From the NCBI GenBank assembly GCA_014190155.1, contig BJFY01000008.1:1-64000 (forward strand): a stretch of 64,000 nucleotides of DNA, written 5' to 3'. A program made the translations under genes and the position numbers. This DNA comes from Actinomycetes bacterium (GTDB lineage Bacteria > Actinomycetota > Actinomycetes > Nanopelagicales > Nanopelagicaceae). The notes under the pieces are model-generated. The model searched no databases, was not told the DNA's origin, and saw only the letters and a list, made by a program, of their open reading frames with translations. This document shows positions 43,141 to 52,269 of this stretch, in pieces (the stretch's first letter is position 1; the number at the start of each line of letters is the position of its first letter).

Positions 43141-43557
43141 TTAGCTAAAAAAAATCTTAATTTCGCGTTCTGCAGATTGGACCGAGTCAGATCCATGAAC
43201 GATATTTTGTACAACTTTTGTTCCTTGATCTCGCGCTAAATCACCGCGGATAGATCCGGGAGCTGCAACAGTTGGATCTGTTACGCCAGCCATAGTTCGA
43301 AAACCTTCGATAACGCGTTCGCCCTCTGCAATCATTGCAACGATTGGTCCCGAGGACATGAATTCAAGTAGTGGTTCAAAAAATGGCTTCCCATTATGTT
43401 CTTCATAATGTTTTTCTAAAATCGAATGGTCTGCATTTAGCATTCGCATCGCAGTAATTTCATAACCCTTAGTTTCAATTCGAGATATAACTTCGCCAAC
43501 TAAACCGCGGCGTACGCCATCTGGCTTTACCAATATTAAGGTGCGTTCTTTACTCAC
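43141..43557 (-). CDS. ndk: Nucleoside diphosphate kinase
   Basis: 138-residue NDK. The phospho-accepting histidine is His121 in Asn-Ile-Val-His-Gly-Ser-Asp-Ser. Lys11, Tyr51 and Arg104 in the expected nucleotide-binding contexts are visible. It balances NTP and dNTP pools. It is 24 bp after the DUF4233 gene, in the conserved actinobacterial folC-DUF4233-ndk order. Confidence 0.96.
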   Translation of the reverse strand: MSKERTLILVKPDGVRRGLVGEVISRIETKGYEITAMRMLNADHSILEKHYEEHNGKPFFEPLLEFMSSGPIVAMIAEGERVIEGFRTMAGVTDPTVAAPGSIRGDLARDQGTKVVQNIVHGSDSVQSAEREIKIFFS

Positions 43558-43581
43558 GGGGTTAGTGTATTGGCGGTCTGG

Positions 43582-43917
43582 CTATTCTCTTAATTTCGGG
43601 TTTTCGAGCAGGGCTGCCCGCGCCGCCTCGCCTTTTCGCCCCACAACTATCGCAGCGACCCATAGCCCTGCGAAAAGTAACCCCATGAAAAACATCATTG
43701 GAACCACAAATCCATATACAACTATCAGTAATTGCAAAATTGAGCCAGAAATCCAACCAGATTTTCGTTTTAGTAAACCCGCATTCAAGAGCGCAAGAAT
43801 TGCTAACAATCCACCAAGGGCGAGTGCTAACCCACCGTGGTTATCTTTAGCAATTAATAGAGCGAATCCCATTAAGAAAAACTCCATTGCTAATACTGCA
43901 GCACCAAGTATGCGCAT
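43582..43917 (-). CDS. DUF4233 family small membrane protein
   Basis: 111 residues with three or four hydrophobic segments and no soluble domain. The role is unknown. The call rests on size, topology and position between folC and ndk, which matches the DUF4233 gene (Rv2446c) of mycobacteria. The start overlaps the folC stop as TAATG, so the two are translated together; this hints at a link to the FolC product or simply to a shared operon. Confidence 0.75.
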   Translation of the reverse strand: MRILGAAVLAMEFFLMGFALLIAKDNHGGLALALGGLLAILALLNAGLLKRKSGWISGSILQLLIVVYGFVVPMMFFMGLLFAGLWVAAIVVGRKGEAARAALLENPKLRE

Positions 43918-45293
43918 TAATCTCTCATTTCATTTGAAGTGTTTACATGCGACCCGTATTTCTTAACAATCGCGCGACCTTCGCCAGCGGTAACAACAGA
44001 TCCAGTTATTAGGACCGCGCAATTTCCATCCTTAATATCGTTATCCAATTTTGCCTGTTCTATTGATTTTCTTATCGCGTCGCTCAAAGCTGGAATCGCA
44101 GTAACTCGATCATGGCCAAATATTTGCTTTGCTAGCCGCTCCAACTCTGCAATATCCATTGCACGCGGTGATGAATTAGCTGAAAGCACTACTCTGTCTG
44201 CAATAGGCTCAAGTGCTTCTAAAATTCCAATTACATCTTTATCACCCATCGGTGCGACAACTGCGATAATTGTTGAAAAATCAAATTCGTTAGAAATGGT
44301 TAAGGTAAGCGCAGCAGCGCCATGTGGATTGTGAGCTGCGTCAGCGATAACCGTCGGATTTCGGTAAATCACTTCACATCGCCCAGGCGAATCAACTTGT
44401 GCAAAAGCAGTGCGCACTAAATCGGGATCTATTTCTTTACTGCCAGCAAATGCTTCAACAGTGGCCAGCGCGACCGCTGCATTCTCACCTTGGTGTGCAC
44501 CATATAACGGTAGAAAAATGTCTTCATAAGTTGCGGCAATTCCTTGGATTGTGAGCACCTGCCCTCCAACGGCAAGGTCGCGACGGAGCAGAGAGAATTC
44601 GATGCCTTCTCGCATTGGTAGCGCATCAACTTCAACGCATTTTTGCATCAAGACTTTTGCAACTTCTACATCTTGGTGAGCCAAAATCGCAACTGATTGT
44701 GGCTTAATAATTCCAGATTTAGTTCTGGCTATTTCTATTAACGTATTGCCTAGGTACTGCATGTGATCGAAACCTATTGGGGTGATGACACTTACCGCTG
44801 AATTAATTACATTTGTGGCATCCCATTCACCACCCATGCCAACTTCGAAAATTCCCACATCTACCGGGAATTCCGCGAAGGCCACAAAAGCTAAAGCGGT
44901 AATGGCTTCAAAAAACGAAATCGGATTATCAGACCTTTCATCTACTAAATCTAAATGAAGTGCAATGTCGTTGTATGTAGCAATCATTCCAGCTGCACTT
45001 ATTGGTGATTTATTTATCGAAATTCGTTCTAAGAAAGATTCTAGATGCGGACTTGTAAATCTCCCGGTGCGCATCCCCATTTCAAAGAGGAGTGCATCAA
45101 CCATTCGTGATGTTGTGGTCTTTCCATTAGTTCCGGTCAAGTGAATTGTTGGGTAGGAAAGTTGTGGTGAACCAAGTGCATCAGCCAATAGTGCGATTCG
45201 TTCCAGCGTAGGTTCTAACTTACTTTCTGGCCAGCGCGCGAGCAAAGCCTTCTCAATAAAAATTAATTTATCTAGATCTTCAGCTGAACTCAT
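43917..45293 (-). CDS. folC: Folylpolyglutamate synthase/dihydrofolate synthase
   Basis: 458-residue Mur-ligase-fold enzyme that adds glutamate to dihydropteroate and folates. The P-loop Leu-Thr-Gly-Thr-Asn-Gly-Lys-Thr-Thr-Thr is near 51-60 and Gly-Met-Gly-Gly-Glu-Trp-Asp-Ala-Thr-Asn near 152-161 is the FolC signature. Asp-Ala-Ala-His-Asn-Pro-His-Gly near 313 marks the C-terminal domain. It overlaps the valS end by 4 bp (ATGA). Confidence 0.93.
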   Translation of the reverse strand: MSSAEDLDKLIFIEKALLARWPESKLEPTLERIALLADALGSPQLSYPTIHLTGTNGKTTTSRMVDALLFEMGMRTGRFTSPHLESFLERISINKSPISAAGMIATYNDIALHLDLVDERSDNPISFFEAITALAFVAFAEFPVDVGIFEVGMGGEWDATNVINSAVSVITPIGFDHMQYLGNTLIEIARTKSGIIKPQSVAILAHQDVEVAKVLMQKCVEVDALPMREGIEFSLLRRDLAVGGQVLTIQGIAATYEDIFLPLYGAHQGENAAVALATVEAFAGSKEIDPDLVRTAFAQVDSPGRCEVIYRNPTVIADAAHNPHGAAALTLTISNEFDFSTIIAVVAPMGDKDVIGILEALEPIADRVVLSANSSPRAMDIAELERLAKQIFGHDRVTAIPALSDAIRKSIEQAKLDNDIKDGNCAVLITGSVVTAGEGRAIVKKYGSHVNTSNEMRD

Positions 45294-47881
45294 TTTGCAG
45301 ACAACGCTGCGAGCAAAGCGTTAATCCGAATAGTCTCTGTTGCGCAGAATTCAGCGCGCTCCCGAATTTCTTTAACGACATCCATCGGAGCTTTAGCCAT
45401 GAAATTTTCGTTTTCTAATTTTACTAAAGCCGTTTGCTTATCTTTTTCGATTGCAGCTAAATCTTTACTTAACCGAGCTCGTTCTGCTACAACATCTATA
45501 TTTCCAGTTAAATCGAATTCAACTAAGAATCGGCCCATCTCTATTTTCGCACTTGGCGCAAAAGTTTCATTGGGTTCATCCAGTCTGGTTACAAACCGAA
45601 TTGCACCTTCATAGTTCGAGAGCTCACCCACGCTAAGCCCATGTATCTGGGCTGGAATCTTTGCGGAAGTTTTAATCCCTTGGTCATTTCGGAAGCGCCG
45701 AATTTCAGTAATTAAATTCTGTAAATCAGAGACCATCGTAGATACATTCTTTTCATCAACGAGCGCATCAGCCACTGGCCACTTAGAAATAACCAGCGAC
45801 TCGCCATTAGTTAAAGCTTTCCAAAGGGTTTCGGTAATAAATGGCATAACTGGATGAAGCAATCGGAACATTTGATCTAATACATGACCAAGTACGCGCT
45901 TGGTATTTTCGGCCTCATTACCACCTTTAGCGAATACATCTTTGGTTAACTCTAAATACCAATCACAAACATCATCCCAAGCGAAGTGATAAATAGCTTC
46001 ACAAGCTTTTGCAAATTCATATTTTTCTAAATTTTTATCTACTAATTTAATGGTTTCATTTAGTCGATTTAAAATCCAAAGATCTATGTGATTTAAAGAT
46101 TTAGCTTTTGGCAGATCTCCTGCTATAGATGCGCCATTCATGATTGCAAAACGAGTTGCATTCCACAGTTTGGTGGCAAAGTTACGAGCACCACCGATCC
46201 ACTCTTCGGCTAACGCTTGATCTGATCCTGGATTTGCTCCGTTTGCTAATGTAAAACGGAGCGCATCAGATCCATACTTATCCATAAACTCAATTGGATC
46301 CACGGTATTACCACGACTCTTACTCATCTTCTTGCCAAATTTGTCGCGCACTAATCCATGTAGTGCAATGGTGTGGAAAGGTGCAACACCATCCATCGCA
46401 AATAACCCCATCAACATCATACGCGCTACCCAGAAGAATAAAATGTCGTAACCAGTAACTAATACTGAGGTTGGATAAAACTTCTTTAGGTCTTCAGTTT
46501 CATTTGGCCAGCCAAGTGTTGAAAATGGCCAAAGCCCAGAAGAAAACCAAGTATCTAATACATCTGGATCTTGTTCATAACCTGCTGGCGCACTTTCACC
46601 AGGTCCAACAACAATCTCTTCACCATTTGGGCCGTACCAAACTGGAATCCGATGTCCCCACCAAAGTTGGCGAGAAATGCACCAATCGTGCATGTTATCG
46701 ACCCACTCGAAGTATCTAGGTTCCATTGATTCTGGTTCAATTTTTACTTTACCGTTTCGAACGGCATCTCCGGCAGCCTTAGCAAGTGGTGCAACTTTCA
46801 CAAACCATTGTTTAGAAAGTCGAGGTTCAACAATGGTTTCGCATCGCGAGCAATGTCCAACTGAATGTAAATAAGGGCGCTTTTCGTTAACAACCTTGCC
46901 CAACTTCCGTAACTCCGCAACGACAGCTTTACGCGCATCAAAACGATCCATGCCATCAAATTGAGTTCCAGTATTCTCGATAACACCGTTTTTATTCATG
47001 ATTACAATCAATTCAACGTCATGCCGACTCGCAATTTCGAAGTCATTAGGGTCATGAGCTGCGGTTACTTTTACCGCGCCAGTTCCAAACTCAGGGTCAA
47101 CAACTTCGTCAGCAATAATTGGAATCATTCGATTTACTAAAGGCAGTAACACGGAACGACCAACCATATGTTTATAACGGGGATCATCAGGATGAACCGC
47201 TACCGCACCGTCAGCCAACATAGTTTCTGGGCGGGTAGTCGCGATCGTGATTTGATCATCACCTTCGCCGTAGACAATCGAAACAAATTCGCCAGGGATT
47301 TCTTTATGATCAACTTCGATATCGGAAAGTGCAGTTAAGCATCGGGTACACCAATTGATGATTCGTTCAGCTCGATAAATCAAACCTGCATCAAATAATC
47401 GTTTAAATATTGTGAGCACTGCTTGTGAACAATTATCGTCCATTGTAAATGCTTCACGTGACCAATCCACACTATCGCCAAGGCGTTTCATCTGCTCAAG
47501 AATTGCGCCGCCAGACTCTGCTTTCCATTCCCAAACTTTCTTAACAAATTCTTCACGACCAAAATCGTGGCGAGTTTTACCTTCTGCTGCTAATTGTTTT
47601 TCTACAACATTTTGAGTAGCAATTCCAGCGTGATCCATTCCAGGTAACCAAAGAGTTTCAAAACCTTTCATTCTTTTCATGCGAATTAATATGTCTTGAA
47701 TGGTGTGATCGAGTGCATGGCCGATATGCAAACTTCCGGTGACATTCGGCGGTGGAATTACGATCGTAAATGGTTTCTTATCTGACTTTGCATCAGCGTT
47801 AAAATAACCAGCTTTAACCCAAGCAGCGTAAAGCGGCCCCTCGATATCGGCAGGAACAAAACTTGATGGCAGCTCACTCAT
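45290..47881 (-). CDS. valS: Valyl-tRNA synthetase
   Basis: 863-residue class I synthetase. HIGH is at 52-55 within Pro-Pro-Asn-Val-Thr-Gly-Ser-Leu-His-Ile-Gly-His, and Lys-Met-Ser-Lys-Ser occurs mid-protein. The editing domain (Thr-Thr-Arg-Pro-Glu-Thr-Met-Leu near 215) and the C-terminal coiled-coil arm typical of ValS are present. Only 16 bp separate it from clpX, so no T-box or leader fits. Confidence 0.96.
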   Translation of the reverse strand: MSELPSSFVPADIEGPLYAAWVKAGYFNADAKSDKKPFTIVIPPPNVTGSLHIGHALDHTIQDILIRMKRMKGFETLWLPGMDHAGIATQNVVEKQLAAEGKTRHDFGREEFVKKVWEWKAESGGAILEQMKRLGDSVDWSREAFTMDDNCSQAVLTIFKRLFDAGLIYRAERIINWCTRCLTALSDIEVDHKEIPGEFVSIVYGEGDDQITIATTRPETMLADGAVAVHPDDPRYKHMVGRSVLLPLVNRMIPIIADEVVDPEFGTGAVKVTAAHDPNDFEIASRHDVELIVIMNKNGVIENTGTQFDGMDRFDARKAVVAELRKLGKVVNEKRPYLHSVGHCSRCETIVEPRLSKQWFVKVAPLAKAAGDAVRNGKVKIEPESMEPRYFEWVDNMHDWCISRQLWWGHRIPVWYGPNGEEIVVGPGESAPAGYEQDPDVLDTWFSSGLWPFSTLGWPNETEDLKKFYPTSVLVTGYDILFFWVARMMLMGLFAMDGVAPFHTIALHGLVRDKFGKKMSKSRGNTVDPIEFMDKYGSDALRFTLANGANPGSDQALAEEWIGGARNFATKLWNATRFAIMNGASIAGDLPKAKSLNHIDLWILNRLNETIKLVDKNLEKYEFAKACEAIYHFAWDDVCDWYLELTKDVFAKGGNEAENTKRVLGHVLDQMFRLLHPVMPFITETLWKALTNGESLVISKWPVADALVDEKNVSTMVSDLQNLITEIRRFRNDQGIKTSAKIPAQIHGLSVGELSNYEGAIRFVTRLDEPNETFAPSAKIEMGRFLVEFDLTGNIDVVAERARLSKDLAAIEKDKQTALVKLENENFMAKAPMDVVKEIRERAEFCATETIRINALLAALSAK

Positions 47882-47897
47882 AATGCGACAGTCTAGA

Positions 47898-49184
47898 TTA
47901 AGCGCTCTTCTCTTCTGAACGCTTATTCGTGCGCTTTGGACCCATTACACCGCGGTCGACAAAGGTTGGGGTCGCGCGATCTGAAACAACTTCTGGCGTT
48001 ATCAGAACTTTTCCGATTTCACTCTTTGATGGAACTTCATACATAACCGGCAACAAAACTTCTTCCATTATGGCGCGAAGTCCGCGTGCTCCGGTACCAC
48101 GCTTAATAGCTTGATCTGCAATCACAACTAACGCTTCCGGTTGAATTTCAAGTTCAATATCATCCATTTCAAACAAGTGTTGATATTGCTTCACTAGCGC
48201 ATTCTTAGGTTCAGTAAGAATTTGTAATAACGCTGCTCGGTCCAAATTCTCCACGCTAGTAACTATCGGCAATCTACCAATGAACTCTGGAATCATGCCG
48301 AATTTCAACAAATCTTCTGGCATTACATCTGCAAATAGATCAAGTACTTTCTTATCAGCTTCGCTTTGCAAGGTTGCATTAAATCCAACTCCAGCTTTTC
48401 CTTTACGACCTTCAATAATTTTCTCAAGGCCAGCAAACGCTCCGCCCACAATAAATAAGACATTTGTTGTATCGATTTGGATAAATTCTTGATGTGGATG
48501 TTTACGACCACCTTGTGGTGGAACTGATGCAGTTGTACCTTCAAGAATCTTTAACAACGCTTGTTGTACACCTTCACCAGAGACATCTCGAGTGATTGAA
48601 GGGTTCTCACTCTTGCGAGCAACTTTATCTATTTCATCAATGTAAATAATTCCAGTTTCGGCTTTCTTAATATCAAAATCAGCTGCCTGAATCAATTTAA
48701 GCAGAATGTTTTCAACATCTTCGCCAACATAACCAGCTTCTGTTAAAGCAGTCGCATCTGCGATTGCAAATGGCACATTTAGCATTTTTGCCAAAGTTTG
48801 CGCAAGTAAAGTTTTACCGCATCCAGTTGGGCCAAGTAATAAAATATTGCTCTTGGCTAGCTCTACACCATCTTCGCGTTTTCCATCACCAGACTTAATT
48901 CGCTTGTAATGGTTATAAACAGCAACTGATAATGATTTTTTAGCGCGAGTTTGTCCGATTACATATTGATCTAAAAAGTTAAAAATTTCAGTTGGCTTAG
49001 GAAGTTCTTGAATTCCAAGTGAGGTGCTCTCGCTTAGCTCATCCTCAATAATTTCATTACAGAGCTCGATGCACTCGTCACATATATATACGCCTGGACC
49101 AGCAATTAACTTTTTTACTTGCTTCTGCGTCTTTCCGCAGAAAGAACATTTAAGCAGGTCACCGCTTTCACCGATGCGTGTCAT
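47898..49184 (-). CDS. clpX: ATP-dependent Clp protease ATPase subunit ClpX
   Basis: 428-residue AAA+ unfoldase. The N-terminal zinc site is Cys13, Cys16, Cys35 and Cys38. Walker A is GPTGCGKT at 118-125, and Walker B is Ile-Ile-Tyr-Ile-Asp-Glu-Ile-Asp. The pore loop Gly-Tyr-Val-Gly and the ClpP-docking Ile-Gly-Phe region (here within Gly-Val-Gly-Phe near 280) are recognisable. It feeds substrates to ClpP1P2 encoded just upstream. An AAGAGGACGTA ribosome site precedes the ATG. Bases 49185-49264 hold its likely promoter. Confidence 0.95.
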   Translation of the reverse strand: MTRIGESGDLLKCSFCGKTQKQVKKLIAGPGVYICDECIELCNEIIEDELSESTSLGIQELPKPTEIFNFLDQYVIGQTRAKKSLSVAVYNHYKRIKSGDGKREDGVELAKSNILLLGPTGCGKTLLAQTLAKMLNVPFAIADATALTEAGYVGEDVENILLKLIQAADFDIKKAETGIIYIDEIDKVARKSENPSITRDVSGEGVQQALLKILEGTTASVPPQGGRKHPHQEFIQIDTTNVLFIVGGAFAGLEKIIEGRKGKAGVGFNATLQSEADKKVLDLFADVMPEDLLKFGMIPEFIGRLPIVTSVENLDRAALLQILTEPKNALVKQYQHLFEMDDIELEIQPEALVVIADQAIKRGTGARGLRAIMEEVLLPVMYEVPSKSEIGKVLITPEVVSDRATPTFVDRGVMGPKRTNKRSEEKSA

Positions 49185-49264
49185 TACGTCCTCTTCTCAA
49201 CGTGGGGAATCCGTTGCGCTAAGGGTACGCGGAAGTGCTTAGTTGCGTCTTGATTCATACGCGT

Positions 49265-49300
49265 TAATTACTAAAAAGCTGTTCGCTCTTAGAGTAATTA
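49265..49300 (-). terminator. Terminator-like inverted repeat at the clpP2 stop
   Basis: Outer arms AGTAATTA (49293-49300) and TAATTACT (49265-49272) pair over 8 bp. Inside, minus-strand CTAAGAGC and GCTTTTTAG form an inner stem with the 5-nt loop GAACA, followed by a T-rich arm. The outer stem includes the clpP2 stop codon. It probably ends the clpP1P2 transcript. It resembles the element after tig at 50622-50646. Confidence 0.55.
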
Positions 49301-49927
49301 CTTCTTTGAAGCTTTGCGCGAAGCGAGAATTTGATCGATTAACCCGTACTCAACTGCTTCAGCTGAAGTGAGGATCTTGTCACGTTCAATATCTTTAGCA
49401 ATCTCTTCTTTTGGTCGTGAAGAGTGCTTAGCTAACATTTCTTCAAGAAGGGTCCGCATTCGCATAACTTCACGAGCTTGAATTTCAATATCGGAACCTT
49501 GTCCACCACCTTCGCTATATGGCTGGTGGATTAAAATTCGTGAATGCTCGAGCGCATAACGCTTTCCAGCAGTTCCGCCAGCAAGTAATACAGCAGCAGC
49601 AGATGCAGCTTGACCAAGACAGATTGTCATTACATCCGGGCGAACGAATTGCATCGTGTCATAAATTGCAGTTAGAGCAGTAAATGATCCACCTGGTGAG
49701 TTTATGTACATCATGATGTCGCGATCTGGATCCATTGATTCCAAAGTCAAAAGTTGGGCCATGACATCGTTAGCAACGGTGTCATCGATTGCTTGACCCA
49801 AGAAAATAATGCGCTCTTCAAATAATTTTGTATATGGATCCAGGCGTTTGTAGCCATAACTTGTGCGCTCTTCAATAGTTGGGAGCACATATCGACTCAC
49901 TTGATTTATTAGGTCGGATTGTTTCAT
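49298..49927 (-). CDS. clpP2: Clp protease proteolytic subunit ClpP2
   Basis: 209-residue ClpP with the triad Ser109 (Gly-Gln-Ala-Ala-Ser-Ala-Ala), His134 (Leu-Ile-His-Gln-Pro) and Asp183. The N-terminus [12 protein letters not shown] and the Ala-Ser-Ala-Ala site are ClpP2-like, as in actinobacteria where ClpP1 and ClpP2 form a mixed 14-mer. It overlaps the clpP1 end by 4 bp, favouring equal synthesis. Confidence 0.94.
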   Translation of the reverse strand: MKQSDLINQVSRYVLPTIEERTSYGYKRLDPYTKLFEERIIFLGQAIDDTVANDVMAQLLTLESMDPDRDIMMYINSPGGSFTALTAIYDTMQFVRPDVMTICLGQAASAAAVLLAGGTAGKRYALEHSRILIHQPYSEGGGQGSDIEIQAREVMRMRTLLEEMLAKHSSRPKEEIAKDIERDKILTSAEAVEYGLIDQILASRKASKK

Positions 49928-50544
49928 CGGGCAGTACCACCACTTCCTGCTACTTGGCCGGCAGATTTAACAACATGATCAACAAAGCCATACTCTTTTG
50001 CTTCTTCGGCAGCAAACCAACGATCGCGATCTGAATCAGCTTCGATAATTTCTACTTTTTGGCCAGTGTGGAATGCAATTAATTCGGCCATTCCTTTTTT
50101 AGTAAAAGACATTTGTTCTGCTTGAATCTTGATATCACTTGCCGTTCCACCAATTCCACCAGAAGGTTGGTGCATCATGATTCGTGCGTGTGGCAACGCA
50201 TAACGTTTTCCAGCAGCGCCGGCGCATAATAAAAATTGTCCCATCGATGCAGCAAGACCCATTGCAACTGTTGCAACGTCATTCTTGATGTATTGCATGG
50301 TGTCGTAAATCGCCATACCCGCAGAGATGGAACCACCGGGTGAGTTGATGTAAAGATAAATGTCTTTATCTGGATCTTCGGCAGCTAGTAATAACATTTG
50401 TGCAGCGATTGCATTTGCCATGGAATCTTCGACTACCGAACCTAGGAAAATAATTCTCTCCTTTAAAAGTCGGTCATAAACTCGATCTTCCAATCCACCC
50501 GCACTTGTTTGTGCTGAGCGAGATTGTGGCGTTATAAGCTCCAC
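49924..50544 (-). CDS. clpP1: Clp protease proteolytic subunit ClpP1
   Basis: About 206-residue ClpP. In the numbering of the longest open frame (from TTG at 50580) the triad is Ser112 (Leu-Ala-Ala-Ser-Met-Gly), His137 (Met-Met-His-Gln-Pro) and Asp186. The GTG at 50544 was chosen because GGAGG lies 5 bp before it and the resulting N-terminus matches actinobacterial ClpP1 length. TTG at 50580 and an ATG at 50556 are alternatives. It forms the protease with ClpP2. A candidate ClgR box lies about 90 bp upstream. Confidence 0.92.
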   Translation of the reverse strand: MELITPQSRSAQTSAGGLEDRVYDRLLKERIIFLGSVVEDSMANAIAAQMLLLAAEDPDKDIYLYINSPGGSISAGMAIYDTMQYIKNDVATVAMGLAASMGQFLLCAGAAGKRYALPHARIMMHQPSGGIGGTASDIKIQAEQMSFTKKGMAELIAFHTGQKVEIIEADSDRDRWFAAEEAKEYGFVDHVVKSAGQVAGSGGTAR

Positions 50545-50633
50545 GATTTCCTCCATCTGTTCTGGTATTGACCCTAACAATCTTTACGCGCAATTGCTTC
50601 CTGATAAACCAAAAAAGATGGAAAAAGCGCGCT

Positions 50634-50651
50634 TGTTCGCTTAGAGCGAAG
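50634..50651. promoter_or_regulatory. Candidate ClgR-type operator before clpP1P2
   Basis: TGTTCGCTTAGAGCGAAG matches at every position the ClgR consensus reported for Corynebacterium glutamicum, WNNWCGCYNANRGCGWWS (from memory). ClgR activates clpP1P2 and other protease genes in actinobacteria. The site is 90 bp upstream of the chosen clpP1 start and just after the tig stop. It overlaps a possible tig terminator: minus-strand AAGCG (50642-50638), an 8-nt loop, CGCTT (50629-50625), then T. One or both roles are possible. No clgR gene is in the window. Nothing else is seen in 50545-50633. Confidence 0.55.
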
Positions 50652-50654
50652 CGA

Positions 50655-51944
50655 TTATTCTGTTGGTTCAGCTAATTCAGGCTTAGGGCGCAACGCTTCT
50701 AAATCAACTTTACGACCAGATGCATCTTCAACAGCCACTTGTTCTAACACAACGGCAAGTGCTTTGGTTCGAGAAACATCAGCTACAACGGAAGTTATTT
50801 GACCAGAATTCGAAATCTGTTGCACGAATTGTTCTGGAGCCATTCCGTATCGAGCAGAGGAACGAATTAAATATTCAGTTAGTTCAGCTTCTGAAACTTG
50901 TATATTTTCAGCTCTAACAATCGCATCTAGTACGAATTCAGTAGTCAGGCTCTTCTTAACTTCTTCAATAACTTCAGCGCGGTGAACTGTGTCATCTAAG
51001 CGATTTTCCTTCTCTAAATGCGCAGTTACTTCTTCCTCCACAATTCCTTCTGGAATTGGAATTTCTAAAGTGTCTATTAATTGTTGCACTAGCAAATCGC
51101 GAGCTTGCGCACCTTGTTCCATGCTCTTTAATCGAGTTAAACGCTCACTTACATCAGCGCGAAGTTCAGTTAAAGTATCGAATTCGCTTGCAAGCTTTGC
51201 AAATTCATCATTTAACTCAGGAAGTTCGCGAGTCTTTACCGCTTTCAAAGTCACAGTTATTTCGCCAATTTCGCCTTCGGCCATTCCAACAAGTGGTGCA
51301 TTAAAAGTTTTTTGGTCTTCGACTTTTAAACCAACAAGAACTTCATCTAGCCCTTCAATCATCTTTCCGGAGCCAACTTCGTATGAAATTCCGTTTGCAG
51401 ATCCACCTTCAATTTCTTTTCCATCTACTTTTGCAACTAAATCAATTGAAACGAAGTCCCCGGTAGCAGCATTTTTTTCAACAGCAGTTAAGGTGCCAAA
51501 GCGAGCGCGCAGTGAATCTACTTGCTCTTCAATATCTTTCTCTGTGACTGCAACATCGTCAACTTTGATAGAAATCTTTGAAAAATCAGGTAGTTCAATT
51601 TCTGGGCGTACTTCAACTTCAACAGTGAATGCGACTTTCTTATTATCTTCAAGCTCAGTGATATCTACATTTGGACGACCAACTGCAAGAACTTCATGTT
51701 CACGCACAGCTTGGCTATAAAAAACCGGAAGTGCGGCGTTGATGGCTTCATCTAAAACAGAGCCACGGCCAACCCGTTGGTCGATCATGGCTTGTGGAAC
51801 TTTTCCTTTACGGAATCCTGGAATAACTATTTTCTCAGAGATGCTTTGGTATGCATCTTTAATGTGCGGCGCAAGCTCGCTGAATTCCAAGTCAATAGTT
51901 AACTTAACTCGAGTTGGCGATAGTTTTTCAACGGCGCTTTTCAC
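50655..51944 (-). CDS. tig: Trigger factor
   Basis: 429-residue ribosome-bound chaperone. The ribosome-docking Gly-Phe-Arg-Lys-Gly-Lys-Val-Pro lies at about 43-50. A PPIase FKBP-type domain covers about 150-240 and helical arms the rest. Its position upstream of clpP1P2-clpX is conserved across bacteria. The element at 50622-50651 may terminate tig separately from clpP1P2. No anomaly is seen. Confidence 0.95.
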   Translation of the reverse strand: MKSAVEKLSPTRVKLTIDLEFSELAPHIKDAYQSISEKIVIPGFRKGKVPQAMIDQRVGRGSVLDEAINAALPVFYSQAVREHEVLAVGRPNVDITELEDNKKVAFTVEVEVRPEIELPDFSKISIKVDDVAVTEKDIEEQVDSLRARFGTLTAVEKNAATGDFVSIDLVAKVDGKEIEGGSANGISYEVGSGKMIEGLDEVLVGLKVEDQKTFNAPLVGMAEGEIGEITVTLKAVKTRELPELNDEFAKLASEFDTLTELRADVSERLTRLKSMEQGAQARDLLVQQLIDTLEIPIPEGIVEEEVTAHLEKENRLDDTVHRAEVIEEVKKSLTTEFVLDAIVRAENIQVSEAELTEYLIRSSARYGMAPEQFVQQISNSGQITSVVADVSRTKALAVVLEQVAVEDASGRKVDLEALRPKPELAEPTE

Positions 51945-51991
51945 GGAACTCCTTTTTACAGTTTCATTCTCGGTCAGGATTTTTATGGAAT

Positions 51992-52067
51992 TGGTCGGGG
52001 CGGAGAGATTCGAACTCTCGGTCTCCTGCTCCCAAAGCAGGCGCGCTAGCCACTACGCTACGCCCCG
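51992..52067 (-). tRNA. tRNA-Pro (anticodon UGG)
   Basis: Minus-strand cloverleaf with acceptor CGGGGCG/CGCCCCG (52067-52061 and 52002-51996). The anticodon stem CCTGC/GCAGG encloses loop TTTGGGA with TGG at 52034-52032. The T arm is GAGAG-TTCGAAT-CTCTC. Discriminator A (51995) is followed by an encoded CCA (51994-51992). 73 nt without CCA. Confidence 0.95.
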
Positions 52068-52176
52068 CGGCGCAATGTGAGAGTCTAGACGAGAAATTCC
52101 CAAGTTATTACCTCACCCGATAACCTATGCCCCTCGCAGAGAATTCCTCCGCGAGAAGCAAGACCGCGTAAACAAC

Positions 52177-52250
<74 letters not shown>

Positions 52251-52269
52251 ATTTTTCCTTGGAGTTTAT

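Noticed and set aside
43137-43152. Palindrome TTTTTTAGCTAAAAAA as ndk/mreB terminator
   Set aside because: It has almost no GC pairs and includes the ndk stop codon; too weak to call a terminator.
47882-47897. T-box or other leader before valS
   Set aside because: Only 16 bp separate valS from clpX, too short for any such element.
50989-51720. 243-codon plus-strand frame opposite tig
   Set aside because: Ser/Thr-rich antisense shadow of a clear trigger factor gene; composition is that of complementary codons.
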